A stretch of 64,000 nucleotides of DNA from Candidatus Jettenia caeni (GCA_000296795.1 BAFH01000004.1:248001-312000), one strand, 5' to 3'; counted from the first letter of the stretch, positions 46,666 to 54,004 are shown. Notes: generated by a model from the letters alone, not told the origin. Numbers and translations are program-made.

Positions 46666-46842
46666 GGGGGTAGCAGTTTTTCAACTGCTACCCCCAGTTT
46701 CATTAAAGAAACAATTACCAGAAAGTCCACGACCATTCTGGCTTCTCTTGTCCCTTTAATTTCTTGATCTTAACCTTCATTTCACTCACCCCCTTTCATA
46801 AATATAATGTCCTTCCGCTAATCTGCCGCTGGACGCCAGCAG
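46666..46842 (-). repeat. peptide cassette 6
   Basis: Hairpin 46666-46695 (GGGGGTAGCAGTT, GAAA, AACTGCTACCCCC, perfect 13 bp), tiny gene 46715-46780, inverted repeat CTGCTGG-CGT-CCAGCGG (46826-46842; one G-U pair). Confidence 0.85.
46715..46780 (-). CDS. tiny leader-core peptide, copy 6 (21 aa)
   Basis: The peptide is leader MKVKIKKLKGQEK and core PEWSWTFW. Three of the eight core residues are Trp, and PEW is shared with copy 5. The strong site GGGGGTGAG precedes the ATG. Confidence 0.77.
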   Translation of the reverse strand: MKVKIKKLKGQEKPEWSWTFW

Positions 46843-47143
46843 CCAAATAGAGCACTATTTTGTTAAAAAACAAAGAACTACTGCATCCGTCAATGATGGG
46901 ATTCTTGCCATTGATGATATAAGGTATCTCGATCTATTTGCAAAGAACGTAAGATAAAAAGAACAATTTTGCGAATCACTCAGAAGAAGCAGGTAAGGTG
47001 AGTGGGTATTTAATCTTATAATTTAGATCAGTCCTTTTTTGCCCTGTTTATTGTTGGGTAATGTAGTCCATGATAATCGGCAATTTTCTTCTGATTAATC
47101 AGGTAAAGGAATAAAAGTTCGTGGTCGATGGATTTTTACTTAA
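46843..47143. other. intergenic stretch, possible gene tail on plus strand
   Basis: A 31-codon plus-strand open frame ending TAA near 46959 reads ASVNDGILAIDDIRYLDLFA; I do not recognise it. It may be the end of a lost gene. No other feature is seen. Confidence 0.3.
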
Positions 47144-48184
47144 TTAATAAACTTCAGCCATTTTAGTCTCATTCAGATAATACGCCCTCGCAAATGCAAC
47201 CTTTCGATTAAATTCAAAATCATTTGCTAAATTGGTAAGAAACTCCACAATTTTATTATTAGACATAAGCTTATAACAAGCATCACAAATTCCATTCTTT
47301 ATGTATCTTTCGGGGAGATATTCTCTTAATCCTGCTTCTTTGATTATAGAAATTAACTTTTTTGGACCCCATATTCTTATTGCATGTAAGATTGGATTCG
47401 ATTCTGCCTCTTCGAAGATTTCATTTATTGAATTTTTCCTTAAATTTCCTAATAGTAGAGGATGTGAAGATTGCAAATCAATTAGCGGTCCTATACAAGC
47501 TATTACTTTTCCATCAGGAAAGATTATAGGTGAACCAGCAGCTATACAAGCTGAAACAGGCGGGTCTTCTGACATTTCATATGTTGGAGTATAAAGCTTC
47601 TTTGAAGCTCTCCCTACTAAAAAAGTACAAACTGTATTAATATTGTCCTTTTCTGTAATTTTCTGTAATTTATTTAATATCTCTTTATACTCTCTATCAT
47701 CTTTATTTTCCGTACATACAGTTATATTGTAAGGTATGTTACACTCGGTTGCAGCTAGAACGGCATTTTTCACTCTTTCAAAAGGTATAAATTTTTGATG
47801 ATATACATCCGTACTGATAGCAATCATTTTAATTTCAGGAACTTCTCGAAGTATCTTACTTGCTTTTTCTCTTGTAGTTGCCCAAAAGGCATTGGTTACA
47901 GCCGTAATTACCAAACCACAATCTTCCGCAAAATTGGCGATCCTTTTCAATTTACCAATATCATAAAAAGGTTCACCACCAGTTAGTGAAAGTGCTGTGA
48001 TATACCCATTCCTATAATTAGCTAATTGTTGGATCCAATCAAATGCATCGTTAATTAATAACTCTTCTTTTCTGTCAGGACTAGCCTCAATTATGCAATG
48101 AGGACACATAACCTGGCATTTATATGTTAGAATACATCCAATATTTTTTAGAAAAGATGTCCATCCTGATCCATCAAGTGACAT
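47144..48184 (-). CDS. radical SAM protein (peptide-modifying type, substrate unknown)
   Basis: The 346-residue protein has the [4Fe-4S]-SAM motif CQVMCPHC (Cys 23, 27, 30), ALSLTGGEPFYD (GGE motif) and AISTDVYHQKF. C-terminal cysteines follow in VSACIAAGSPIIFPDGKVIACIGP and NGICDACYKL, which look like a SPASM/twitch-type auxiliary cluster. GGAGGAG precedes the ATG. It is downstream of the 79-residue gene and the Cys-rich protein gene on the same strand, suggesting it modifies one of them. Confidence 0.83.
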   Translation of the reverse strand: MSLDGSGWTSFLKNIGCILTYKCQVMCPHCIIEASPDRKEELLINDAFDWIQQLANYRNGYITALSLTGGEPFYDIGKLKRIANFAEDCGLVITAVTNAFWATTREKASKILREVPEIKMIAISTDVYHQKFIPFERVKNAVLAATECNIPYNITVCTENKDDREYKEILNKLQKITEKDNINTVCTFLVGRASKKLYTPTYEMSEDPPVSACIAAGSPIIFPDGKVIACIGPLIDLQSSHPLLLGNLRKNSINEIFEEAESNPILHAIRIWGPKKLISIIKEAGLREYLPERYIKNGICDACYKLMSNNKIVEFLTNLANDFEFNRKVAFARAYYLNETKMAEVY

Positions 48185-48266
48185 TATTACTCCTCCAATA
48201 TATCCTATTTATTCAAGAGAACCATCATAATGACGGTTCCCTTGAATAATCTTCTTATTTTATTTT

Positions 48267-48506
48267 CTATCTCTCTTCCACCTCTTGCAATTTTGGTACA
48301 AGCACCACGTCATACTCATCTCTTAATTTTGACAATAATTCAAAATTGCGTAAGATATTGTCAGGCAGAATAAGTATACCATTCGACCCTACATCTCGCA
48401 CAATACGCATAGGTTCCGTCTTGAATTCTCTGAGAAGTTCTGGTGGAATACGAACTGAACGCATTGGAATCGGATCCTGTGGTAGTTTTACTTTTTCAGC
48501 ATTCAT
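48267..48506 (-). CDS. 79-residue protein of unknown function
   Basis: The sequence reads MNAEKVKLPQDPIPMRSVRI, PPELLREFKTEPMRIVRDVG, then a C-terminal half ending VVLVPKLQEVEER. It has no Cys and no membrane segment. The ribosome binding site is AAGGGAGG. It lies between the Cys-rich small protein and the radical SAM enzyme; it may be a precursor, a leader-binding partner or a scaffold. Confidence 0.65.
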   Translation of the reverse strand: MNAEKVKLPQDPIPMRSVRIPPELLREFKTEPMRIVRDVGSNGILILPDNILRNFELLSKLRDEYDVVLVPKLQEVEER

Positions 48507-48583
48507 AGCTAACCTCCCTTTAAAAATATTTGTTTACTTTTAGATAAAATTAATAAATTGTCCAAGCTCGGAAAATGTCATTC

Positions 48584-48979
48584 TCAACAAGGCTCAACGC
48601 CACAAAATCTCTGATCCGGCGATTGATAGTAACAGCATGTTCGCGTACACTCGTTCCAACAAAACCAATTAAAAGGCGGAGGAAGGCATCGTCTTTCATA
48701 TTCCTCCCTGCAAACTGGTTTTGTGGGATATTGTTTTGGCGGAGGGGATTCTCCACCATTATCACCTGGAAGCTCGGGCTCGCAATCCTTGCACTCATCA
48801 CAAATACCACACTGTTTACCGAATGCTTCACAGTAATAGCATGCGCTATTACATTTCCTTTTATCGGGACACCACTGTAACGCTACCCGGATTTCTGGAA
48901 TAGTATAAGATGCAACAGTTCGGTATTGTCCTTTTGTCTTATAAAGTGATGCTTCTGCAATAAATCCTGGTATTTTCAT
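48584..48979 (-). CDS. Cys-rich small protein with FIAEASLYK-type leader (131 aa, 16 Cys)
   Basis: The N-terminus MKIPGFIAEASLYKTKGQYR is closely similar to that of the 60-residue protein at 51518 (MKMPEFIAEVSLYKMNGNYQ). After residue 36 there are 16 cysteines (CNSACYYCEAFGKQCGICDE, CWNECTRTCCYY) and a Pro/Gly linker. GGAGGTG precedes the ATG. A shared leader with different Cys-rich bodies suggests a secreted or post-translationally processed product. I recall the leader pattern from other unannotated small proteins but know no function. Confidence 0.75.
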   Translation of the reverse strand: MKIPGFIAEASLYKTKGQYRTVASYTIPEIRVALQWCPDKRKCNSACYYCEAFGKQCGICDECKDCEPELPGDNGGESPPPKQYPTKPVCREEYERRCLPPPFNWFCWNECTRTCCYYQSPDQRFCGVEPC

Positions 48980-49040
48980 TTTATTTCACCTCCTTTCAAA
49001 TTTTTAAATTCTACAATACGAAAAAATAGGTACAGAAAAG

Positions 49041-49174
49041 GGTCTTCATATCGGAGAGGCAGCTATTCTTGAGCACTAGAAACAAATCGCGATATAGACT
49101 TTCTCATTACCTGGAATAACAAGCATTTTATTGATAAAACATATATCAAGGTTTTAACTCTCATTGAATTCTAA
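49041..49174 (+). pseudogene. C-terminal remnant of a PIN toxin inside the protease cluster
   Basis: The frames read GLHIGEAAILEH then LETNRDIDFLITWNNKHFID, TYIKVLTLIEF, with an in-frame break. This matches the end of the 41801 type of VapC. The rest of 48980-49413 holds no gene that I can see. Confidence 0.65.
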
Positions 49175-49413
49175 ACTATACCTTACCTGGTGTAGGATGG
49201 GTTTCATACTTCAACCTACCTTTATCCCATCTGTCTTTCCCGGTCTGAAGGGTTCACAAAAGAATGATAGAAATCTTCAAAAGTATGTATGGTGTCCAGG
49301 TAATTCGTAAGTGTTGTGTCCCTAGACTTACATTTTTTTGTTCCTCCGAAAATCAATAATCAACGGCATGTCAAGTCTGACCCGCAGCCCATGAAAAAAG
49401 TCGATGGAATCCC

Positions 49414-51033
49414 TTAAACTATTATTGCACCTGCATGCCAACCATTGCTATCACGCCAATAGTGCTGATATCGGCCGTCATTCCTCTCTGCGATCAATTC
49501 TAAATTGAAACCGAAACTCCCCTCCAAAAGTCCTACCACGCGCCGTACATCGGCGCCAAAAACCGCACTTCGATTCCAAGTTTGACCAGGTAGCTGTCTA
49601 TGCCACCAGTGCTCGATTTGCCCATTCGCAGCAACGCATAGCTCAAAGTTCCCAGGAGCCAGTTCGTCCTTAGCATCAAATTGTCCCTCGATCATGCACG
49701 GTGCGCTTGTTATATTTGAACCGAATTTTAAGAAAGGTTTCCATCTGCCACCAGTGAGGCGAATGAAATGATGCATAAAACCATCTCCGCCAGTGCATAC
49801 ATAATGCAAGTCGCCTTTATCTGCTTCCAGTTCACTAGCTATCCCAGCGTGGCTTTGAACAAGTGCAGGACCGGCGAATCGAATCTCCGCGCCAAATTGC
49901 TCCCGGGAATACCATGTTCCAGGACGCTGGGTCCAAGGCGCACTGTTATGCTTCGTCCAATGTTCAAGTTCGCCATTGAGTTTGAGAACGACTACCTCAA
50001 AATCTCCCGGCGCTCCCCGTGTGCTTTGAATGAATCCCGGTATGCCGACAGGGTTGCTCGGGCCAAAAGTTTGGTCATTTGTGGCATCAAACCACCATCC
50101 GGCATTCTGATCATAGTAAACATGACGAAGTCGACCAGAACTTGATCTATAAATCACCTCATAATTGCGATTAAACGTGCTTTGTATGACCGCCGGGCAA
50201 TCAAGTGCATCATCATGAAAAGTGTCTCGCCACCGATCAGATGAACGAACGATTCCGACCTTATTCCAGGGGAAATTTGCAGTTCCATGGTCGCGCCACC
50301 AGTGTTCCAACGTCATTCCTTGCTTGATAAAGAGTTCAAAATTGTTGTGCCAGCGTCCGTTTCCACTCTCAACCAGCACCCCGTTGCGCAAGCGCCTTTT
50401 TGTCCAAGGGTCTGGATTAGTATTATGTATGCCCCAGAATTCCGCCGAAGCAAGTTGATCCCATGCCATTTGGCCAAAACCGTTTTGCCCCCAGCCGGTT
50501 CCGTATGAGTTTTTAAAAATCCAGTACTTTTTCTTAGGGTCAGGATCGTCATCGTTAAAACCTACGACTAATATAGCATGTCCTCTGGGCATTGTCGCCA
50601 TCGGTCCTTTCCTGTCAATCCAGTTCTTCTTTTCTGTGACGTCTGTAATCGCTACATGCCGCTCGCTGAGCTTGACAATACGTCCTATACGGTCAGGCGT
50701 TGGAGATAAAGGTAAGGGTTTCATATCGGAGCCATGAGGTTTTGAGACGTATAATGAGGCGGGCACACTCCATGGAAAACAGTCCGGATCGGCAATACCG
50801 AAATTCTCCGCAAAAAAGGCAGCCTCTCCCGGATTTCCGATGTCCCATGATTGCTTTCCAGCTCCACGGGCTAAATCTCCTTCGGACCGACGACACCAAA
50901 CACAATGCTCGATCCGCACCATGGCCTCGTACAGTGCAGTCATTGCAAATGCCCAGCAATTAACAGAGCCCACTTGGTCGCGGACAGAGCTGATCCAGTT
51001 CCAGCCAAATCGGTTGCGCCAATCAATATTCAT
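49414..51033 (-). CDS. papain-like (C1) protease with C-terminal lectin-like repeat domain
   Basis: The 539-residue protein has a C1A domain (about 1-215): Gln in VRDQVGSVNCWAFAMTALYE, Cys26 nucleophile, His in MPRGHAILVVGFND, and Asn in YWIFKNSYGTGWGQNGFGQM. From about 225 to the end there are roughly six repeats of a beta-propeller type (NFELFIKQGMTLEHWWRD, NYEVIYRSSSGRLRHVYYD, DFEVVVLKLNGELEHWTKH, NFELCVAANGQIEHWWHR, NLELIAERNDGRYQHYWRD), Trp-rich like sugar-binding lectins. No signal peptide or propeptide is seen. Its ATG overlaps the stop of the 136-residue gene upstream, so the two are made together. Confidence 0.85.
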   Translation of the reverse strand: MNIDWRNRFGWNWISSVRDQVGSVNCWAFAMTALYEAMVRIEHCVWCRRSEGDLARGAGKQSWDIGNPGEAAFFAENFGIADPDCFPWSVPASLYVSKPHGSDMKPLPLSPTPDRIGRIVKLSERHVAITDVTEKKNWIDRKGPMATMPRGHAILVVGFNDDDPDPKKKYWIFKNSYGTGWGQNGFGQMAWDQLASAEFWGIHNTNPDPWTKRRLRNGVLVESGNGRWHNNFELFIKQGMTLEHWWRDHGTANFPWNKVGIVRSSDRWRDTFHDDALDCPAVIQSTFNRNYEVIYRSSSGRLRHVYYDQNAGWWFDATNDQTFGPSNPVGIPGFIQSTRGAPGDFEVVVLKLNGELEHWTKHNSAPWTQRPGTWYSREQFGAEIRFAGPALVQSHAGIASELEADKGDLHYVCTGGDGFMHHFIRLTGGRWKPFLKFGSNITSAPCMIEGQFDAKDELAPGNFELCVAANGQIEHWWHRQLPGQTWNRSAVFGADVRRVVGLLEGSFGFNLELIAERNDGRYQHYWRDSNGWHAGAIIV

Positions 51034-51440
51034 TTGTCCTCCTTTGATGTACTATGGCATTGTCCAGATTCGTCCCTCGGTATCTGAGAGGTGCCCTCGT
51101 GAATGCCAGGATCATCAGATGATAATAGGCCAAGCTCGATCCAGCGAAGCCGCAGGAACGGATTGCCCGGCGGGTGCTGCTTTAAGATTCTATCAAAATC
51201 CTCGTGTGTTGGTTTGTAACTACGTATTTCCGTAGGAATTTCCTCAATTGCCTGAGTACCCATAGGGTATTCAGGGAGAGGGTCATCATCACCGAGACGC
51301 TCATCTACGAACCAGGGATTGCCTAACTCAGCCAAGCGTCGCCGGAGTTCCCCCACAGTACGTGGTTGAAAAGTGGGCGACACAATAGGTGTATATATTC
51401 CCCCGCCATATGCAAAAAAATCCGTCAATCGTTTTGTCAT
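51030..51440 (-). CDS. 136-residue protein coupled to the papain-like protease, function unknown
   Basis: The protein starts MTKRLTDFFAYGGGIYTPIV, is Pro-rich and contains THEDFDRILKQHPPGNPFLR. Its TGA overlaps the protease ATG (ATGA). The coupling suggests a protease partner such as a detached propeptide/inhibitor or substrate, but nothing in the sequence proves it. GGAGGG is the ribosome binding site. Confidence 0.65.
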   Translation of the reverse strand: MTKRLTDFFAYGGGIYTPIVSPTFQPRTVGELRRRLAELGNPWFVDERLGDDDPLPEYPMGTQAIEEIPTEIRSYKPTHEDFDRILKQHPPGNPFLRLRWIELGLLSSDDPGIHEGTSQIPRDESGQCHSTSKEDK

Positions 51441-51517
51441 TTAAGTTACCCTCCTATCTTCATATAGACCTGTTCGATAACATTATTATCCTTCACTTAT
51501 TAACCACTTTTTTTAGA

Positions 51518-51700
51518 TTAGCACCACTTACATTTACAACCGCCGTCACCCTCACATACACAGCATAGCGGTGGTAAATTTATTGGTCTAGCAGGAGTAA
51601 CAGATTGTTCACTGGTATTGTAAGACAAATCGGCTATTGATTGATAATTCCCGTTCATCTTGTATAATGACACTTCTGCAATAAATTCTGGCATTTTCAT
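51518..51700 (-). CDS. 60-residue Cys-rich peptide with FIAEVSLYK-type leader
   Basis: MKMPEFIAEVSLYKMNGNYQ is followed by SIADLSYN, a short linker and a Cys-rich end (LPPLCCVCEGDGGCKCKWC; six Cys in 16 residues). It is a smaller relative of the protein at 48584 by its leader. AAAGGGGGTG precedes the ATG. It lies between the PatG-C-like gene and the papain cluster, and is a good candidate for a processed peptide. Confidence 0.75.
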   Translation of the reverse strand: MKMPEFIAEVSLYKMNGNYQSIADLSYNTSEQSVTPARPINLPPLCCVCEGDGGCKCKWC

Positions 51701-51737
51701 TCTTATTCACCCCCTTTTATTTTTTTATTTTTCCAGT

Positions 51738-52685
51738 TTAACGATCGTAGTATGATGATAACTTAGTAACAAGGAATGGAAATTCCTCCGTCACATCCAC
51801 CCGCACAAAGTACTTTTCGGTAACATCGGTGTTACGGTTAGTGTACGAAAAGATCACATCGAAAATCTTCCGAGTGCCACTCAGACGCGAGGGACGAACT
51901 TCTATCCCAGCTAACGAACAATTGCGCAGATGACATTCGGCTGTATTTGCATAGATTGCATCATATTGAACTGCCAGATAGTTCAAGGCGCGATGTTCGT
52001 CTGTTGCACCGGCATTGTCAGCCATTTGCATAATCCTATCAAACACTTCCTCAGCGGTATTTGTAAATACATCTGCAGCAATCGCCTCCGGTCTTTTTTC
52101 TTTAAGGGCCGATAAAAATGATGTTCGATCGAAGGTATAAATCTGATCGAACATCACGATAGGAACCATTAGCCCATTGCACATCTCTGGCGGGGCAATT
52201 GGTCCTTTTATTCCGATGGCTACATCAATGTCCATGGGACTGGGAGCTGGACGGACAGCTTCGATCAACAGATCAAAATCTGCAGGATCACGCGGCTGCA
52301 AGATATATGTCTCCATGCCTTCGATGGTCAGTATCCAGCACAGTTTCCGTGCTAAATAACGGTTCTGCCGTTCTGATAAAACTGCATGGAATGCCTGTTG
52401 GTTTGTAAGCCCGGATGTCTTTGTTCGTGCCATAGCCTGGGCAAATTCTTTTTCTGTTCCCAGGCTGGGAAAACGTGTTTCGATCCTGCCCAACGCATAC
52501 ACGTTGGAATAGGTCATAGCGCCTCCTCCACAACTGTTTCTCGCACATGGGGATTCACCGGATGTTGAGCCTTTAGGTTGTGGAGGTAACGTCACACCCT
52601 CACGGTCTTCCGGAGATTGTGCTGTTGTTACATTTGTCTCACTGGGTTTGTCTCCTAACTGTTTTCTATCTTCTGTTTGTTCCAT
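51738..52685 (-). CDS. PatG C-terminal-like protein
   Basis: The 315-residue protein has a low-complexity N-terminus (about 1-55, with SPCARNSCGGG). A domain then follows (YSNVYALGRIETRFPSLGTE, QNRYLARKLCWILTIEGMET, YILQPRDPADFDLLIEAV) that resembles the PatG C-terminal domain of cyanobactin gene clusters. There it is fused to a subtilase; here the subtilase is a separate gene at 53126. The function of this domain is unknown. GGAGGG is the ribosome binding site. Confidence 0.75.
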   Translation of the reverse strand: MEQTEDRKQLGDKPSETNVTTAQSPEDREGVTLPPQPKGSTSGESPCARNSCGGGAMTYSNVYALGRIETRFPSLGTEKEFAQAMARTKTSGLTNQQAFHAVLSERQNRYLARKLCWILTIEGMETYILQPRDPADFDLLIEAVRPAPSPMDIDVAIGIKGPIAPPEMCNGLMVPIVMFDQIYTFDRTSFLSALKEKRPEAIAADVFTNTAEEVFDRIMQMADNAGATDEHRALNYLAVQYDAIYANTAECHLRNCSLAGIEVRPSRLSGTRKIFDVIFSYTNRNTDVTEKYFVRVDVTEEFPFLVTKLSSYYDR

Positions 52686-52740
52686 AAAATTCCCTCCTTT
52701 TTAAATGGATAAGTTATAAAAAACGTCGTGCAAGTTCTAC

Positions 52741-52764
52741 ACGGACAAACGAAGTTTGTCCGTG
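52741..52764. terminator. hairpin between the 72-residue and PatG-C-like genes
   Basis: ACGGACAAAC-GAA-GTTTGTCCGT is a perfect inverted repeat in the 216-bp gap. There is no T tract, so it may be a processing or attenuation hairpin rather than a terminator. Confidence 0.5.
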
Positions 52765-52901
52765 CCACCCTGTATATCAATTTAAATATTCACTGATTAT
52801 GAACCCTCTGAATATAAGACAAATCAGGTTTTATTTTATTTGTGGCGTTTTAGACTAATGGGTAAACTGTTGTCTCAATAAGATACCTTCTTGATGATCC
52901 T

Positions 52902-53120
52902 CTACTTCGAATGCCAGCCTGTAAAAACAAACCATTGATTAAGCGCCGCAGCACGGCGTTCGCAACCACCACATGGCTTAATTCCTGCTGCTGAGGTTAC
53001 TCGCTTAACAACATCACCAAGACCAATATCCTCGTCGGCAACGAAACCTGGAAGACGCACACGGAAAGGACGGTTTTCACTCTTTTCCTCGTGGTTGTCC
53101 GTCGCCTCATCTTTTTCCAT
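52902..53120 (-). CDS. 72-residue small protein with CGGC motif
   Basis: The protein contains RPFRVRLPGFVADEDIGLGD, VVKRVTSAAGIKPCGGCERR and AAALNQWFVFTG. The LPGF-A start after a charged tail and the GIKPCGGCxxRAAALN block look like a conserved small-protein family found beside such proteases; its function is unknown. It starts 5 nt after the subtilase stop with GGAGG in the overlap, so it is co-translated. Confidence 0.75.
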   Translation of the reverse strand: MEKDEATDNHEEKSENRPFRVRLPGFVADEDIGLGDVVKRVTSAAGIKPCGGCERRAAALNQWFVFTGWHSK

Positions 53121-53125
53121 AGCAT

Positions 53126-54004
53126 TTACCTCCTTTCTAAATTATTTGTCATGATTTGATATGCCATCCATGCATCAAGCAAAGGAGGTACGATTGTATT
53201 TCTTCTGCGCATACCTGCTTGGGTTATAGCAAACTTTACATCAGCAGCAGTAGCGGCAGGAAATTCCGACCTCAAGAGTGCAATCGCACCTGTCACAAAA
53301 GGTGTTGCTACGCTTGTTCCTCCCAATGTAAGAGGTTTCTCCTCAGTTCCAAGGCTGGTAACATCAACACCGGGAGCACATAGACCCTTCCGGCCGATAG
53401 AGCTTCCCAGATTCGATTCACTAATCGGTCTTCCCTGAAGATCACTCGCAACTACTGGAATAACCCAGGGATGTCGAGTAATGGCGGAGCTTCCAAGGGT
53501 TCCCTGGTTACCTGAAGCTGCGACAACGATAACACCGCGTTTCACTGCATAATCTAACGCTTCCTCTAATTCACGTTCACCTCTGGATGACGGTTGTGCA
53601 AGCGCAACGCTTAAGTTCAAAACGTGGGAACCTGCCTCAATGCACTCGATAATAGCTCCAGCTAGTTCTTGAGGTGTAGTGCTTGGCATACGTTCACTAA
53701 CGGAGGTTAATTCGGTAAAAATGGGACGCACCATTAAAGTGCAGTTAGGGCAGATCGCTGGAGCAACAGAACCTCTTTTCCCGCATAAAATACCCGCAAC
53801 AAAGGTTCCATGCAGACAAGCATCGCTACCCTTTTGAGTACATTCACCTGGGATTTTCCCGGAAACAGTACGGATATTTTTGGTCTCAAGGTCGGGATGG
53901 CTCATAACAACCGGTCCATCTATTAATCCGATTTTAATTCCAGGTTTACCGCTGGTGAGCTTCATCAATGAAGTCAATTTGACCAAGTCTAAAGGATTTG
54001 CCAT
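53126..54004 (-). CDS. PatA-like subtilisin-family (S8) serine protease
   Basis: The 292-residue protein from MANPLDLVKL (good GGAGAAG site; 54067 is the longer alternative) has a full catalytic triad: Asp in IGLIDGPVVMSHPDL, His in CLHGTFVAGIL, and Ser in GGTSVATPFVTGA. VIVVAASGNQG supplies the oxyanion Asn. It has no signal peptide and a compact length like the PatA protease domain, which cuts leaders from cyanobactin precursors. It is first gene of the minus-strand cluster, so maturation of the small proteins encoded downstream is a plausible job. Confidence 0.85.
   Translation of the reverse strand: MANPLDLVKLTSLMKLTSGKPGIKIGLIDGPVVMSHPDLETKNIRTVSGKIPGECTQKGSDACLHGTFVAGILCGKRGSVAPAICPNCTLMVRPIFTELTSVSERMPSTTPQELAGAIIECIEAGSHVLNLSVALAQPSSRGERELEEALDYAVKRGVIVVAASGNQGTLGSSAITRHPWVIPVVASDLQGRPISESNLGSSIGRKGLCAPGVDVTSLGTEEKPLTLGGTSVATPFVTGAIALLRSEFPAATAADVKFAITQAGMRRRNTIVPPLLDAWMAYQIMTNNLERR

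Noticed and set aside
29032-46695. Cassette hairpins as ordinary Rho-independent terminators
   Set aside because: The stems are very stable, but no T tract follows on the minus strand, and loop and stem are more conserved than termination requires.
29083-46780. Tiny peptides as type I toxins
   Set aside because: Type I toxins are hydrophobic membrane peptides. These have six or seven lysines in the leader and short mixed cores, and no antisense promoter is evident.
29083-46780. Tiny peptides as PqqA homologues
   Set aside because: Length is similar, but PqqA has a conserved Glu-x-x-x-Tyr core that is absent, and no pqqB/C/E genes are present.
46865-46959. Plus-strand frame ASVNDGILAIDDIRYLDLFA as a gene
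   Set aside because: No start codon or ribosome binding site; too short to assign, so only noted as a possible gene tail.
47144-54004. Classic cyanobactin cluster
   Set aside because: A subtilase and a PatG-C-like domain are present, but there is no YcaO, no prenyltransferase and no cyanobactin-type precursor with recognition sequences.
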